A stretch of DNA of 36,502 nucleotides from Actinomycetota bacterium (lineage in GTDB: Bacteria > Actinomycetota > Acidimicrobiia > Acidimicrobiales > AC-9). The stretch lies in contig VAWP01000071.1 of NCBI GenBank assembly GCA_005888295.1, forward strand, positions 1 through 36,502, in the 5' to 3' direction. Below the pieces are notes generated by a model, which was not told where the DNA came from, did no database searches, and was given only the letters and a program-made list of their open reading frames with translations. Within the stretch, counting starts at the first letter, position 1. Each line of letters starts with the position of its first letter. A program made the position numbers and the translations under genes. Positions 8,351-16,855 of this stretch are shown piece by piece.

Positions 8351-9580
8351 TCACGGCACGTAGGCGTTGAGAAAGGCCAGGGTGGCGTAGCCTGCCATCC
8401 CCGCAGCGCTGAGTGCGAGCACGCCCCGCTCCACCCGGCCGCTCGCGGTGAGCGTGGCGCCGGCCAGGACGAGCGGGAACGCGCTCAGGGCGTACCGCTC
8501 GAGGGAGTCGAGGTTGCGCGAGCTGAGGGCGAGGATCAGCGTGGCGGCGGCAAAGGCGGTGTACGAGGCGGGCCACCGAAAGGCGCACACCACCAGGAGC
8601 ACCACCAGGCCGAGCGCCCAGGGATCGTGGAGCCCGCTGCCGATGTGGCCGTGGACGAACAGTCGAGCCTCGTGACCGAGGGAAGTGACCGGGTCGACGA
8701 AGCCGCCGCGTTGGCCTACCGCCTGTTGAGCGTGCACCGGAACCAGCGGATCGCCGTACGCCAGCCACGACCAGAGGAGGAAGATAGCGCCCCCGACCGC
8801 AGGCGCGACCACGGCGCTGACGCGGGATATCCCGTCGCGTCGCGAGACCCCGGACCAGCCCCGCGCCGCCTCCAGGGCCGCGGGCACGACGAGAAGCACG
8901 CCGAGAGGCCGGGCCAGCCCGGCCAGCAGCCCGGCCGCGGCCGCCCATTCCCACCGGCGGGTGCGCAGGGCCAGGAAGGCGGCCACCGCCAGGGCGATCG
9001 CCGTGGCCTCGGCGTAGCCCATCACGAGCACGAAGGCGGGCGGCACGAGCGCGATCAGCCAGGCGGCCCGCCGAGCCAGCGCCCGGTCGCCGGTCTCGAC
9101 GATCACGAGGCGGTGCAGGAGCGCACCGAGGGCGAGCGCCGAGGCGTTGGCGACGATCAGCAAGGTGACCCCCGTGGCGCCGGCGATGCCGAGGGCGAGG
9201 TATCGCGCCACCAGCGGGACGAGCGGCCAGAAACGCGCCGCGGCGTGCCCCAGTGGGGCGTAGCCATGTGAGGCGATGGCCCGATAGAAGCCGGCGTCCC
9301 AGCCGAGCAGGCCCTGGTCGACCCGGAAGGTGACCCCCGACGCCGTCGGGTGCAGGTGGTTGACCAGGAAGTGCGACAGGGCGAGGGCCGCGACCACGAT
9401 CAACCGGGCCGTGACCCATCCCGGCAGGGCGGCGACGACGTCGGCTCGCATCCCGCCGGCACCACCGGGGGACCCGGTCCACGCCGCCCGCAGCCGGCCC
9501 GACACGTTGGCCCGAGCCAGTGTGGACGACCGACCCGAGGTCGCCCGCCGGGACGGTCCGGCCTCGTGTCGATGCAGCAC
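8351..9580 (-). CDS. PIG-V-like GT-C mannosyltransferase family membrane protein
   Basis: About ten hydrophobic helices and a first extracytoplasmic loop with the acidic motif LLGWDAGFYRAIASHGYAP place this 409-residue protein in the GT-C superfamily, near bacterial PIG-V/GPI-mannosyltransferase-2-like proteins. These use polyprenyl-phosphate sugars outside the cytoplasm. The aspartate in WDAGFY is the expected catalytic base. The frame opens at GTG 9580, ten bases after the upstream GT-C gene. No strong ribosome site is seen there, and residues 1-43 are basic and low in complexity. ATG 9451, just before the first helix, is an equally plausible start. Tight spacing with the upstream gene argues for one operon and a shared pathway. 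Confidence 0.78.
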   Translation of the reverse strand: MLHRHEAGPSRRATSGRSSTLARANVSGRLRAAWTGSPGGAGGMRADVVAALPGWVTARLIVVAALALSHFLVNHLHPTASGVTFRVDQGLLGWDAGFYRAIASHGYAPLGHAAARFWPLVPLVARYLALGIAGATGVTLLIVANASALALGALLHRLVIVETGDRALARRAAWLIALVPPAFVLVMGYAEATAIALAVAAFLALRTRRWEWAAAAGLLAGLARPLGVLLVVPAALEAARGWSGVSRRDGISRVSAVVAPAVGGAIFLLWSWLAYGDPLVPVHAQQAVGQRGGFVDPVTSLGHEARLFVHGHIGSGLHDPWALGLVVLLVVCAFRWPASYTAFAAATLILALSSRNLDSLERYALSAFPLVLAGATLTASGRVERGVLALSAAGMAGYATLAFLNAYVP

Positions 9581-9590
9581 GGCAGTGGGG

Positions 9591-11204
9591 CTACGGCGTC
9601 GCCGGGAAGCGGAACAGGGCCTGCTGCTCGAAGACGCCGGTGAGGTCGTCGTGGGCCTTGGTGTCGGGTCGCACGACCTGGGTTCCCCCCGGTCGCAGGG
9701 TGCCGAGCTGGTTGCTCACGGCTTCGCACTTGAAGTCGAGGGTGAGGTAGCCACTGATCCACACCAACCAGACCGCGTGTCCGGGTCCGGCCCGAGCGAC
9801 GAGGCTCTGGGCGTAGGCCGCTGGTTGTCCTGCGGCATTCCTGGTCGAGTAGTCGTACCAGTCCACCCGCTGCGGCGGTTGGCCGGTAGGGAAGGCGAGC
9901 TGGACCAGGTTGGACGGCAGCAGCCGGCTGACCGAGGGGCCGAGCTGATCGGGGCAGTAGCCGACGACGTCGCCCGGCTTGGCTCCCGCCCTGATCGCCG
10001 CCGCCACCTGTCCCGCCTGGGTTCGGTTCGTCGTGACGTTGCTCGCCGCCGCGGCCAGCCCCAGGGCCACGGCCACCGCGAGCACCCCGAGCCTGACCCG
10101 TCTGTCGGCCAGGGTCGCCATGCCGAGAACGACGAGGAGCAGGAAGGTGGGAAGGACCACCGCCGCGTAGCGGCCCTGGAACGCGCTCCTCGTGACGAAG
10201 CCCACGGCGATGGCGAGTGCCAGGGTGCCGGCGGTGGCGATGGCGAGGGCCCGGCTCGGCCGGCGGGTGCGGAGGTCGAGCTCGATGCGGTGACCGTCGA
10301 GCGCCAGGCCGAAGAGGGCGAGAAACGTCAGGGCGAAGAACGTGAGCCCGAGGCCGCGCCCGACGCTGGACTTGCCGCCGGCGAACTCGCCGACGGCGTT
10401 GACCATGGCGCTGAAGCTGGCCGGCTCGGCCCACGGCGTGCCCGTGTGCCGGAGCTGGGTCAGGAAGATCGGCACCCAGGGCAGGAAGAGGATGCACCCG
10501 CCGGCGATGGCGCCCAGCGCCCACACCGGCGCCCGACGATCGGCCGGCCTGGTCCGAATGCGCCAGGCGAGCAGGGCGACGACGATGACGAGCAGATAGA
10601 CCGACCAGTAGTGCGTGTACAGGAGCAGGGCGGTGACGATCGTCACGGCGGCGAGGTCGAGTGGTCGCGGCTTGGCCCGCTCCAGCACCCGGACCAGAGC
10701 GAGGAAGCCGCACACGACGAGGAAGATGACCAGCGAGTACATCCGGGCCTCGGTGGCGTACCGCACGGCGAATGGTGAGCTGGCGAGCAGCAACAGGGCG
10801 ACCCACGCCCCGGGCCGGCCCCCGATGCGGCGCCCGGCAAGCCATATCAGCGGGAAGGTCGCAACGGCGATGATCCCGCCCAGCGACCGCACGGCGAGGT
10901 CGCTGGTGCCGAACAATCGGATCCACCCGTGGAGCAGCAGGTAGTAGAGCGGGGGAGCGCCGTCGTGGCGGAGGGCGTCAGGGATCCGGGAGACGGGGAG
11001 CCCGGCGATGCTGACCGTGTTGGCCTCGTCCAGCCACAGCGGCGATCGAGCCCAGAACCGCAGCACGATGGCGGCGATCAGCACGGCGACGCCGGCCAGA
11101 CCCACCCACGTCATGGGCTGGAACAACCAGCGGCCCGGCGCGCGCTCGCTCGGAACGACGGGCTCGGGGCGCTCCGGGGGTGCCTCGACGGAGCGACTCG
11201 TCAC
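9591..11204 (-). CDS. GT-C glycosyltransferase (PMT/ArnT-like membrane protein)
   Basis: The 537-residue polytopic protein has the GT-C signature in its first outer loop, SPLWLDEANTVSIA, followed by DGAPPLYYLLLHGWIRLFG. The Asp-Glu pair is the family's catalytic/metal site. About eleven membrane helices follow, with RYATEARMYSLVIFL as a conserved second loop. A soluble extracytoplasmic domain of about 160 residues closes the protein. It should transfer a sugar from a lipid carrier, such as the product of the GT2 enzyme at 5681-6628, to an unknown acceptor. The start is GTG 11204 with only a weak ribosome site (GGCGGG); TACCCT about 8 nt upstream might be a -10 box of a nearly leaderless transcript. 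It heads a leftward operon with the PIG-V-like gene. Confidence 0.8.
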   Translation of the reverse strand: MTSRSVEAPPERPEPVVPSERAPGRWLFQPMTWVGLAGVAVLIAAIVLRFWARSPLWLDEANTVSIAGLPVSRIPDALRHDGAPPLYYLLLHGWIRLFGTSDLAVRSLGGIIAVATFPLIWLAGRRIGGRPGAWVALLLLASSPFAVRYATEARMYSLVIFLVVCGFLALVRVLERAKPRPLDLAAVTIVTALLLYTHYWSVYLLVIVVALLAWRIRTRPADRRAPVWALGAIAGGCILFLPWVPIFLTQLRHTGTPWAEPASFSAMVNAVGEFAGGKSSVGRGLGLTFFALTFLALFGLALDGHRIELDLRTRRPSRALAIATAGTLALAIAVGFVTRSAFQGRYAAVVLPTFLLLVVLGMATLADRRVRLGVLAVAVALGLAAAASNVTTNRTQAGQVAAAIRAGAKPGDVVGYCPDQLGPSVSRLLPSNLVQLAFPTGQPPQRVDWYDYSTRNAAGQPAAYAQSLVARAGPGHAVWLVWISGYLTLDFKCEAVSNQLGTLRPGGTQVVRPDTKAHDDLTGVFEQQALFRFPATP

Positions 11205-11276
11205 GGCCCGCCAGGGTAGTCACCGAGGCTCTGCCGGGGATGCCACAGGGGTCTGCCCGCGGTCACCACCTCTCGG

Positions 11277-11702
11277 TCAGCGTGGCTGCGTCGGCTCCTC
11301 GCCGCCCGTGCGGGGATCGAGGTCGAGGGCAACTGAGTTGATGCAGTAGCGCTGGCCCGTGGGGCGAGGACCGTCGTCGAAGACATGGCCCAGGTGCCCG
11401 CCGCAGCGCCGGCACGTCACCTCGGTGCGGACCATCCCGTGGCTGTGGTCGCGGTGGAGCTCGACGTTGGCTGCCACCGCCGGCTCGGTGAAGCTCGGCC
11501 AGCCCGTGCCGGACTCGAACTTGGCCGCGGAGTCGAACAGCACGGCGCCGCATCCGGCGCACCGAAAGGTGCCGTCCTCCTTGGCGTCGAGGTACTTGCC
11601 GGTGAAGGGACGTTCGGTGTCCTTCTCCCGCAGGACCCGGTACTGCTCGGGCGTCAGTGCTTCACGCCACTGCTCGTCGGTCTTGTCGACTTCGCTTGCC
11701 AT
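11277..11702 (-). CDS. msrB: Peptide methionine-(R)-S-oxide reductase MsrB
   Basis: This is a full-length MsrB of 141 residues, which reduces methionine-R-sulfoxide in oxidised proteins using thioredoxin or a similar thiol. The two zinc pairs are visible as CAGC and [12 protein letters not shown]. The SGTGWPSF block and the catalytic RYCINS motif near the C-terminus are intact, with the sulfoxide-attacking cysteine in RYC. The N-terminus ([23 protein letters not shown]) matches the family, which supports ATG 11702 as the start. It is a single gene between the GT-C operon and the divergent ABC importer. The importer may handle sulfur compounds, but MsrB is a common housekeeping gene and the link is weak. 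Confidence 0.95.
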   Translation of the reverse strand: MASEVDKTDEQWREALTPEQYRVLREKDTERPFTGKYLDAKEDGTFRCAGCGAVLFDSAAKFESGTGWPSFTEPAVAANVELHRDHSHGMVRTEVTCRRCGGHLGHVFDDGPRPTGQRYCINSVALDLDPRTGGEEPTQPR

Positions 11703-11825
11703 GCTCCCCCTCTGTGCTCGCCGCAGACGGCCCGCAGATCTGTCACCTGGAGCGTACTGCGGCGCCGGGGCGGACCAGGCCCGCCCAGGAGGGGCTCCCG
11801 GGCCGTTTGACAGTCGTCGGGTCCC

Positions 11826-11860
11826 TAGTTAAGTATCTTGATCAAGTTGATCTAGTTTCC
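11826..11860 (+). promoter_or_regulatory. AT-rich dyad element upstream of ABC importer operon
   Basis: The perfect palindrome CTTGATCAAG (11837-11846) is followed by a second TTGATC at 11847-11852, in a short AT-rich island within GC-rich DNA. It lies about 45 bp before the importer start codon. It is a good place for a repressor or activator site with the promoter; no regulator for it is encoded beside the operon. Confidence 0.45.
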
Positions 11861-11892
11861 CTCCTCCTGCTGGGGTGAAGAAGGACGTCGCC

Positions 11893-12972
11893 GTGCCCAT
11901 CCGACCTGCCCGCCCACTCCTCCTCCTCGCCCCGCTGGCGTTGGCCGCCCTCGTCATGTCGGCGTGCGGTGGCGGCGGGTCCGGCAGCGCCAATGCCGGG
12001 ACGACGGCGCCTGCCTCGAGCTCCAGCGGCACGCCGGTCACGGTCAAGCTGGGGTACTTCCCCAATCTCACCCACGCCACCGCCATCGTGGGCGTGCAGC
12101 AGGGCATCTTCGCCCAGGCCCTGGGCCCGGACAAGCTCCAGACGTCGACCTTCAACGCGGGGCCGGCGGCGGTCGAGGCGCTCTTCTCGGGAGCCGTCGA
12201 CGCCAGTTATCTCGGTCCCAACCCTGCGATCAACGCCTACCAGCAGTCCCACGGCCAGGCCATCCGCATCGTCTCCGGGGCAACCTCGGGGGGCGCCGCC
12301 CTCGTGGTCAAGCCGACCATCAACGCCGCATCCGACCTGCGGGGCAAGAAGGTCGCCACGCCCCAGCTCGGGAACACCCAGGACGTCGCCCTCCGGTACT
12401 GGCTGCTCGGCAAGGGTCTGACGACCGATCCCCAGGGTGGGGGAGACGTGTCGATCCTGCCCCAGGACAACGCGACCGCCCTCCAGGCCTTTCGGACCGG
12501 GCAGATCGACGCCGCCTGGGAGCCGGAGCCGTGGGTCAGCCAGATGGTCGCCGCCGGCGGCAAGGTGCTCGTGAACGAGAAGACCCTGTGGCCCGGCGGC
12601 CGCTTCGTCACCACCGAGCTGGCGGTCCGTACGGACTTCCTCAAGCAGCACCCCGACGCGGTGGCTCGGCTCGTGCAGGGCCAGGTGCGAGCCAACGACT
12701 TCGTGAACCAGCACCCCGACGAGGCCCAGCAGGCGGTGAACCAGGGCCTGACCCAGCTGACGGGCAAGCCGTTGCCAGCGGCGGTCATCAAGGCGGCGTG
12801 GCCGGACCTCACCTTCACCGACGACCCCGTGGCGTCCTCCCTCGCCGGGTCGGCCCAGCACGCCCAGAAGGTCGGCCTGCTCCCACCGATCGACCTCAAG
12901 GGCATCTACAACCTGGCCCCGCTCGACAAGGCGCTGGCGCAGGCGAACGAACCACAGGTCAAGGCGGCGTGA
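11893..12972 (+). CDS. ABC importer substrate-binding lipoprotein (SsuA/NrtA/TauA type)
   Basis: I choose GTG 11893, which has AAGGA seven bases upstream; the frame is open to another GTG at 11875. The 359-residue product begins with a lipoprotein signal peptide: basic head, hydrophobic Leu/Ala stretch and the lipobox LVMSAC. The mature part has a type-2 periplasmic-binding fold: VKLGYFPNLTHATAIVGVQQGIF, FNAGPAAVEALFSGAVDASYLGPNP and LRGKKVATPQLGNTQD. This is the NMT1/SsuA-like pattern of binders for alkanesulfonates, taurine, nitrate or related organic anions. It is tethered outside the membrane and delivers ligand to the permease encoded two genes downstream. The stop overlaps the ATPase start (GTGA), so the genes are translationally coupled. 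The ligand cannot be assigned from sequence. Confidence 0.9.
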   Translation: MPIRPARPLLLLAPLALAALVMSACGGGGSGSANAGTTAPASSSSGTPVTVKLGYFPNLTHATAIVGVQQGIFAQALGPDKLQTSTFNAGPAAVEALFSGAVDASYLGPNPAINAYQQSHGQAIRIVSGATSGGAALVVKPTINAASDLRGKKVATPQLGNTQDVALRYWLLGKGLTTDPQGGGDVSILPQDNATALQAFRTGQIDAAWEPEPWVSQMVAAGGKVLVNEKTLWPGGRFVTTELAVRTDFLKQHPDAVARLVQGQVRANDFVNQHPDEAQQAVNQGLTQLTGKPLPAAVIKAAWPDLTFTDDPVASSLAGSAQHAQKVGLLPPIDLKGIYNLAPLDKALAQANEPQVKAA

Positions 12973-13781
12973 CCGCCATCGCCCGCCAGCTGGTGACCGG
13001 GGTTGCCGGGGCGGAGCCGGCGGTCGTCGCCGAGGCTCCTCCCGCCGTGTCGCTGCACGAGGTCTCCCGGGCGTTCGGTGAGGGTACCGGCGCCGTGCTG
13101 GCCCTCGACCGGGTCAGCCTCGACGTGCGGCCCGGCGAGTTCGTCTGCCTGGTCGGCGCGTCCGGCTGTGGCAAGACCACGCTGTTGAACCTGGTCGCCG
13201 GGCTCGACCGTCCGAGCGCGGGCGAGGTGGACGCGGGCACTGGACGCCCGGCCCTGATGTTCCAGGACGCGGCGCTGTTCCCCTGGCTCACCGTGGCCGG
13301 CAACGTGGAGCTGGCGCTGCGGCTCAACGGTGTCCCGAAGGGCGAGCGCCGAACGCGGACCGCGGAGCTGCTCGAGACGGTCCACCTCGGTGGCATGGAA
13401 CGGCGGCGGCCACACGAGCTCTCGGGCGGGATGCGCCAGCGTGTCGCCCTGGCCCGGGCGCTCGCCCAGGACGCGCGGGTGTTGCTGATGGACGAACCGT
13501 TCGGGGCCGTCGACGCCATCACACGGGACCTGCTGCACGACGAGGTCGAGCACATCTGGCAGGCGAGGGACGTCACCGTTCTCTTCGTGACGCACAATGT
13601 CCGCGAGGCCGCCCGCCTGGGCGATCGCATCGTGCTGTTGACCAGCCGACCCGGTCGGGTCGCAGCCACGTTCGACGTGGCCATCCCGCGGCCGCGGCGC
13701 ATCGAGTCGCCCGAGGTATCCGAGCTGGCGGGACGGGTGACGGCGCGGCTTCGTGAGGAGGTGGGGCGTCATGGCCGTTGA
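12969..13781 (+). CDS. ABC importer ATPase (SsuB/TauB type)
   Basis: GTG 12969 overlaps the stop of the binding-protein gene in the sequence GTGA. The 270-residue ATPase has Walker A GASGCGKTT, a Q-loop (LMFQDAALFPWLTV), the ABC signature LSGGMRQRVALARAL, Walker B VLLMDEPFGAVD and the switch histidine in VLFVTHNVREA. FPWLTV after the Q-loop is typical of the nitrate/sulfonate/taurine importer group. It energises uptake from the cytoplasmic side with the permease that follows. An N-terminal extension of about 25 residues precedes the domain. The last 11 bases overlap the permease gene. A longer 605-codon open frame that starts inside the binding-protein gene is only this gene plus an out-of-frame shadow. 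Confidence 0.93.
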   Translation: MTAIARQLVTGVAGAEPAVVAEAPPAVSLHEVSRAFGEGTGAVLALDRVSLDVRPGEFVCLVGASGCGKTTLLNLVAGLDRPSAGEVDAGTGRPALMFQDAALFPWLTVAGNVELALRLNGVPKGERRTRTAELLETVHLGGMERRRPHELSGGMRQRVALARALAQDARVLLMDEPFGAVDAITRDLLHDEVEHIWQARDVTVLFVTHNVREAARLGDRIVLLTSRPGRVAATFDVAIPRPRRIESPEVSELAGRVTARLREEVGRHGR

Positions 13782-14601
13782 TGCGCCAATCACGCCAGGC
13801 GCGTCCAGTCTCGATCGGGAGCTGGCGGGCCTCGGCGCCCTGTGGCCCAAGCTGGCGGCGATCGGCGTCGGCCTGCTGGTGTGGCAGATCGTCGTGTGGT
13901 CGCAGTGGCGGCCCGACTACGTGCTGCCCGGACCCGTGCCGGTGTTCAAGGAGCTCGGCAACCAGCTCGAGCAGGCCAGCTTCTGGCATGCCATCGGGAT
14001 CACCCTCCAGCGGGCCGCGATCGGCTACGCCCTCGCTGTGCTCATCGGCTCGCTGCTGGGAGCGGCAGTGGCGCGCGTCCGGCCGCTGCGGCGGGCGATC
14101 GGCTCGTTGATCACGGGGCTGCAGACGATGCCCTCGATCGTGTGGTTCCCCCTCGCCATCCTGCTGTTCAAGCTGGGGGAGGGGGCGATCTTGTTCGTCG
14201 TCGTCCTCGGCGCCGCGCCGTCGGTCGCCAACGGCCTCATCTCCGGCATCGACCACATCCCACCCCTCATGCTGCGCTCGGGGCGGGTGCTCGGGGCTCG
14301 CGGCCTCGGGCTGTTCCGCTTCGTCATCCTGCCCGCCGCCCTGCCGGCCTTCGTCGGTGGCCTCAAGCAGGGGTGGGCGTTCGCCTGGCGCAGCCTCATG
14401 GCCGGCGAGCTGCTCGTCATCGTGGCCAACCGGCCGTCCATCGGCGCCCGGCTCGAGTTCGCGCGGCAGTTCTCGCAGGCGGAAGCTCTGCTTGCCCTCA
14501 TGATCGTCGTCCTCGTGATCGGGATCCTGGCCGACTCGGTGTTCTCCGCCGCCGACCGGTCGATCCGCCGGCGGTGGGGCCTCATCGAGCCCACTAGCTG
14601 A
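13771..14601 (+). CDS. ABC importer permease (SsuC/TauC type)
   Basis: ATG 13771 lies after GAGGAGG with a nine-base gap and overlaps the ATPase gene by 11 bp; the in-frame GTG at 13753 is less likely. The 276-residue protein has about six membrane helices. It carries the binding-protein-dependent permease loop that docks on the ATPase (ISGIDHIPPLMLRSGRVLGARGLGLF), with the conserved glycine region. YVLPGPVPVFKELGNQL near the N-terminus and LQTMPSIVWFPLAILLFKLGE match the sulfonate/nitrate/taurine permease group. With the two genes upstream it forms a complete high-affinity importer in one operon. No desulfonating monooxygenase is cotranscribed, so sulfonate use is not demonstrated. Confidence 0.93.
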   Translation: MAVDAPITPGASSLDRELAGLGALWPKLAAIGVGLLVWQIVVWSQWRPDYVLPGPVPVFKELGNQLEQASFWHAIGITLQRAAIGYALAVLIGSLLGAAVARVRPLRRAIGSLITGLQTMPSIVWFPLAILLFKLGEGAILFVVVLGAAPSVANGLISGIDHIPPLMLRSGRVLGARGLGLFRFVILPAALPAFVGGLKQGWAFAWRSLMAGELLVIVANRPSIGARLEFARQFSQAEALLALMIVVLVIGILADSVFSAADRSIRRRWGLIEPTS

Positions 14602-14614
14602 GCCACCCGAGCGC

Positions 14615-14631
14615 AGCGGCGGACAGCCGCT
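14615..14631 (+). terminator. Hairpin after ABC importer operon
   Basis: AGCGGC (14615-14620) and GCCGCT (14626-14631) form a perfect six-pair stem over GGACA, 14 bases after the permease stop. No U-tract follows, so it is only a possible terminator. Confidence 0.3.
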
Positions 14632-14743
14632 CGAACGTGGGCGCGGCACGTATGGCGGCGACGGCCACTTTTGATCTCGGGGACCACCCACCTGAGGCCG
14701 GTCCCGCCAGGCGTCCCGAGCGCCTACGATGAGAACAGGCTCT

Positions 14744-16081
14744 ATGAGCGCGCTCGACACCCGAACTGGTCGGCGCGCTGCGCAGTCGTCGGCACCGTCC
14801 GGGGACAGCGTGGCGCGCTCGTGGTCCGCCGCCCCGCCCGGGGGGGAGGACGGGGATCGGCTTCGGCAGCTCCGGGCCAAGAAGCGCCAGGCCACGGGGC
14901 TGCTCGTGGCCATGTTCGCCGTGTTCGTCATCGTCACCCTCGTCGGCAGCGACCGAGGAGCGTTGGCCTACGTGCGAGCGGCGGTGGAGGGCTCCCTGGT
15001 CGGAGGTCTCGCCGACTGGTTCGCCGTGGTGGCCATCTTCCGCCACCCGCTCGGGTTGCCCATCCCGCACACCGCCGTGATCGTCGAGCGCAAGGACCAG
15101 TTCGGTGCGGCCCTCGGTGGCTTCGTGCAGGAGAACTTCCTGAGCTCCGACACGATAACCGAGCGGATCCGGTCGGGTGGCCAGGTGACGAGGACGGCGG
15201 ACTGGCTCGCCGTGCGCGCCAACGCGGAGACGACCGCAGGGCACGCGGCGACCCTCGTCGTCGGTTTCGCGGACGCCGTCCGCGACGAAGACGTCCACCG
15301 GTTGATCGAGGAGGAGATCGCCGGCGGCCTCGACAGGCTGGCCCTGGCGCCGCTTGCGGCGCGGGCGCTGCGCACCATCACTGCGCAAGGGCGTCATCAG
15401 GAGCTGCTCGACTCGGTCCTTCGGGGCCTGGAGCGGTTCCTCAACGACAATCGCGACGCGTTACGGACGCGGTACGCGCGCGAGTCGCCGTGGTGGCTGC
15501 CGCGGGTCGTGGACGAGCGGATCTTCGATCGCATCCTCGACGGGGTGCACGATCTCCTGCGGGACATCAACGCCGATCCGAAGCACGAGATCCGTTCTCA
15601 GCTGGACAAGTGGGTGGCAGCGCTGGCGGACAACCTCGAGACGGCTCCCGAGTACCGCGAGCGAGGCGAGCAGCTCAAGCGCGATCTGCTCGGGCACGCC
15701 GAGCTGCGGAAGTGGACCTCCTCTCTGTGGGGAGAGGTCAAGACGTCCCTGCGATCGCAGGCGGCCGATCCCGAGTCGGAGCTGCGCCGCCGCCTCGCCG
15801 ATGCCCTGATGGGCGCGGCACGGCGCCTTCGCGACGACCCGGCGCTGGCCGACAAGGTGGAGCAGCTCGTCGAGTCCGGCATCCGCTACGTGGCCGAGCA
15901 CTTCCACGACGAGATCGTCGACCTGGTCAGCGGCACCATCGCCCGCTGGGATGCGGCCGAGACGTCCAGCAAGCTCGAGATCCTCCTCGGCCGCGACCTC
16001 CAGTTCATCCGCATCAACGGCACCGTCGTGGGCGGCCTGGCGGGCCTGGTGATCTTCTCCGTCGGCCAGGCGATCGGCTGA
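14744..16081 (+). CDS. DUF445 domain membrane-anchored protein
   Basis: The product of about 445 residues matches the DUF445/YjiN-type family. After a polar leader it has one hydrophobic helix (ATGLLVAMFAVFVIVTLVGS). Then comes the hallmark block AAVEGSLVGGLADWFAVVAIFRHPLGLPIPHTAVI, followed by a long charged, mostly helical region, and it ends with a second hydrophobic segment (INGTVVGGLAGLVIFSVGQAIG). The family's biochemical role is unknown; the topology suggests two anchors flanking a helical domain. ATG 14744 has a weak ribosome site (ACAGG); ATG 14729 is the alternative. TACGAT at 14725-14730 could be a -10 box giving a very short leader. It is convergent with the next gene, with a perfect hairpin in between. 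Confidence 0.85.
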   Translation: MSALDTRTGRRAAQSSAPSGDSVARSWSAAPPGGEDGDRLRQLRAKKRQATGLLVAMFAVFVIVTLVGSDRGALAYVRAAVEGSLVGGLADWFAVVAIFRHPLGLPIPHTAVIVERKDQFGAALGGFVQENFLSSDTITERIRSGGQVTRTADWLAVRANAETTAGHAATLVVGFADAVRDEDVHRLIEEEIAGGLDRLALAPLAARALRTITAQGRHQELLDSVLRGLERFLNDNRDALRTRYARESPWWLPRVVDERIFDRILDGVHDLLRDINADPKHEIRSQLDKWVAALADNLETAPEYRERGEQLKRDLLGHAELRKWTSSLWGEVKTSLRSQAADPESELRRRLADALMGAARRLRDDPALADKVEQLVESGIRYVAEHFHDEIVDLVSGTIARWDAAETSSKLEILLGRDLQFIRINGTVVGGLAGLVIFSVGQAIG

Positions 16082-16083
16082 GC

Positions 16084-16106
16084 CGTCAGGCCGGCCCAGC
16101 CTGACG
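16084..16106. terminator. Bidirectional hairpin terminator candidate
   Basis: CGTCAGGC (16084-16091) and GCCTGACG (16099-16106) form a perfect eight-pair stem with a seven-base loop, three bases after the DUF445 stop codon. It lies in the 62-bp gap between two convergent genes, so it may end transcription from both sides. There is no U-tract. Confidence 0.55.
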
Positions 16107-16143
16107 CCAGCGCAACTCCTCGAGATTCATCACCGGCGCTCCT

Positions 16144-16809
16144 TCACGCGTAGACGTTGACGCTGCCATCGAGTCCCATGACGTGTGCATCCTGCCGGCC
16201 GGTGGCCACCAGGATGAACGTGAGGGGATCGCCCGTGACACGCTGACCCCCGCCACCGCTCACCGGGATCTCCTCGAGCCCGTCGAGAGCGAGGACCGCG
16301 GGTCCCCACCCCCGCTGTCCCAGCAGGTCGGCCAGGTGGGATACCGACACCCGGACGCCGGGACCGCGCTCGGACCGACGGTCGAGCGCGGCACGAATGT
16401 CCTCGGCGTGCACGTAGGCGTCGTACCAGATTGCCTCGACGCCCTCGCCCAGGGTGCCGGGTATACCCGCCGGGGCGGGACCGGCCCAGGCGGCGTCGTC
16501 GAAAGCGGCGCCGATGTCGGCCACGACCTTCGTCGCCTGGTGCAGCTCGTCGGCCACCTCTCGCGCCGACTTTCCCCGCCGCTCTGCGACCTGGCGGGAC
16601 GGAGCGTCGGGAGCGGCCAGCTCGGCGAACCGGCCGGTGGCGATGTCGGCGATGGTGCCGGCGACGTGCTTGGCCACGTCCCCGGTGGCCCACCCCGCGC
16701 ACCGTGTCGGGGTCTTCCACTCGGCCACGCTCAGGGGCCTGATCAGCTCCTCGAACCGGGCAAGCTCGGCCGCGCTACCGCTCACGACCTCTTCTCGGGG
16801 CAACCCCAT
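16144..16809 (-). CDS. DinB/maleylpyruvate-isomerase-fold protein
   Basis: The 221-residue protein begins at ATG 16809 with GGAGG six bases upstream. The N-terminal helical bundle reads like the mycothiol-dependent maleylpyruvate isomerase/DinB group: RFEELIRPLSVAEWKTPTRCAGWATGDVAKHVAG, a W-x5-C-x-GW-x5-H arrangement, and a second block AIWYDAYVHAEDIRAAL. The histidines at KHVAG and YVHAED fit the family's metal site. A C-terminal domain of about 80 residues follows. In actinobacteria such proteins use mycothiol as a cofactor, but most have no known substrate. The promoter region carries two dyads (16821-16834 and 16866-16884). Its neighbour upstream, the alpha/beta hydrolase, carries a similar operator, so the two may belong to one regulon. 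Confidence 0.8.
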   Translation of the reverse strand: MGLPREEVVSGSAAELARFEELIRPLSVAEWKTPTRCAGWATGDVAKHVAGTIADIATGRFAELAAPDAPSRQVAERRGKSAREVADELHQATKVVADIGAAFDDAAWAGPAPAGIPGTLGEGVEAIWYDAYVHAEDIRAALDRRSERGPGVRVSVSHLADLLGQRGWGPAVLALDGLEEIPVSGGGGQRVTGDPLTFILVATGRQDAHVMGLDGSVNVYA

Positions 16810-16820
16810 CTCCCACCTCC

Positions 16821-16834
16821 TGACGGGCCCGTCA
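16821..16834. promoter_or_regulatory. Perfect 14-bp palindrome in 5' leader of MPI-fold gene
   Basis: TGACGGGCCCGTCA is a perfect palindrome that ends next to the GGAGG ribosome site of the gene starting at 16809. It could be an operator, or an RNA hairpin limiting ribosome access. Confidence 0.4.
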
Positions 16835-16855
16835 CAGACCCCCGACGACTAGTCA

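Noticed and set aside
9330-10778. 482-codon + strand frame opposite the GT-C genes
   Set aside because: Hydrophilic Arg/Glu/Gly-rich shadow of membrane proteins, no start signal.
11964-12968. Open frame continuous with the importer ATPase, 335 codons upstream
   Set aside because: It lies in another frame of the binding-protein gene, is Arg/Gly/Pro-rich with no domain, and the ATPase has its own coupled GTG at 12969.
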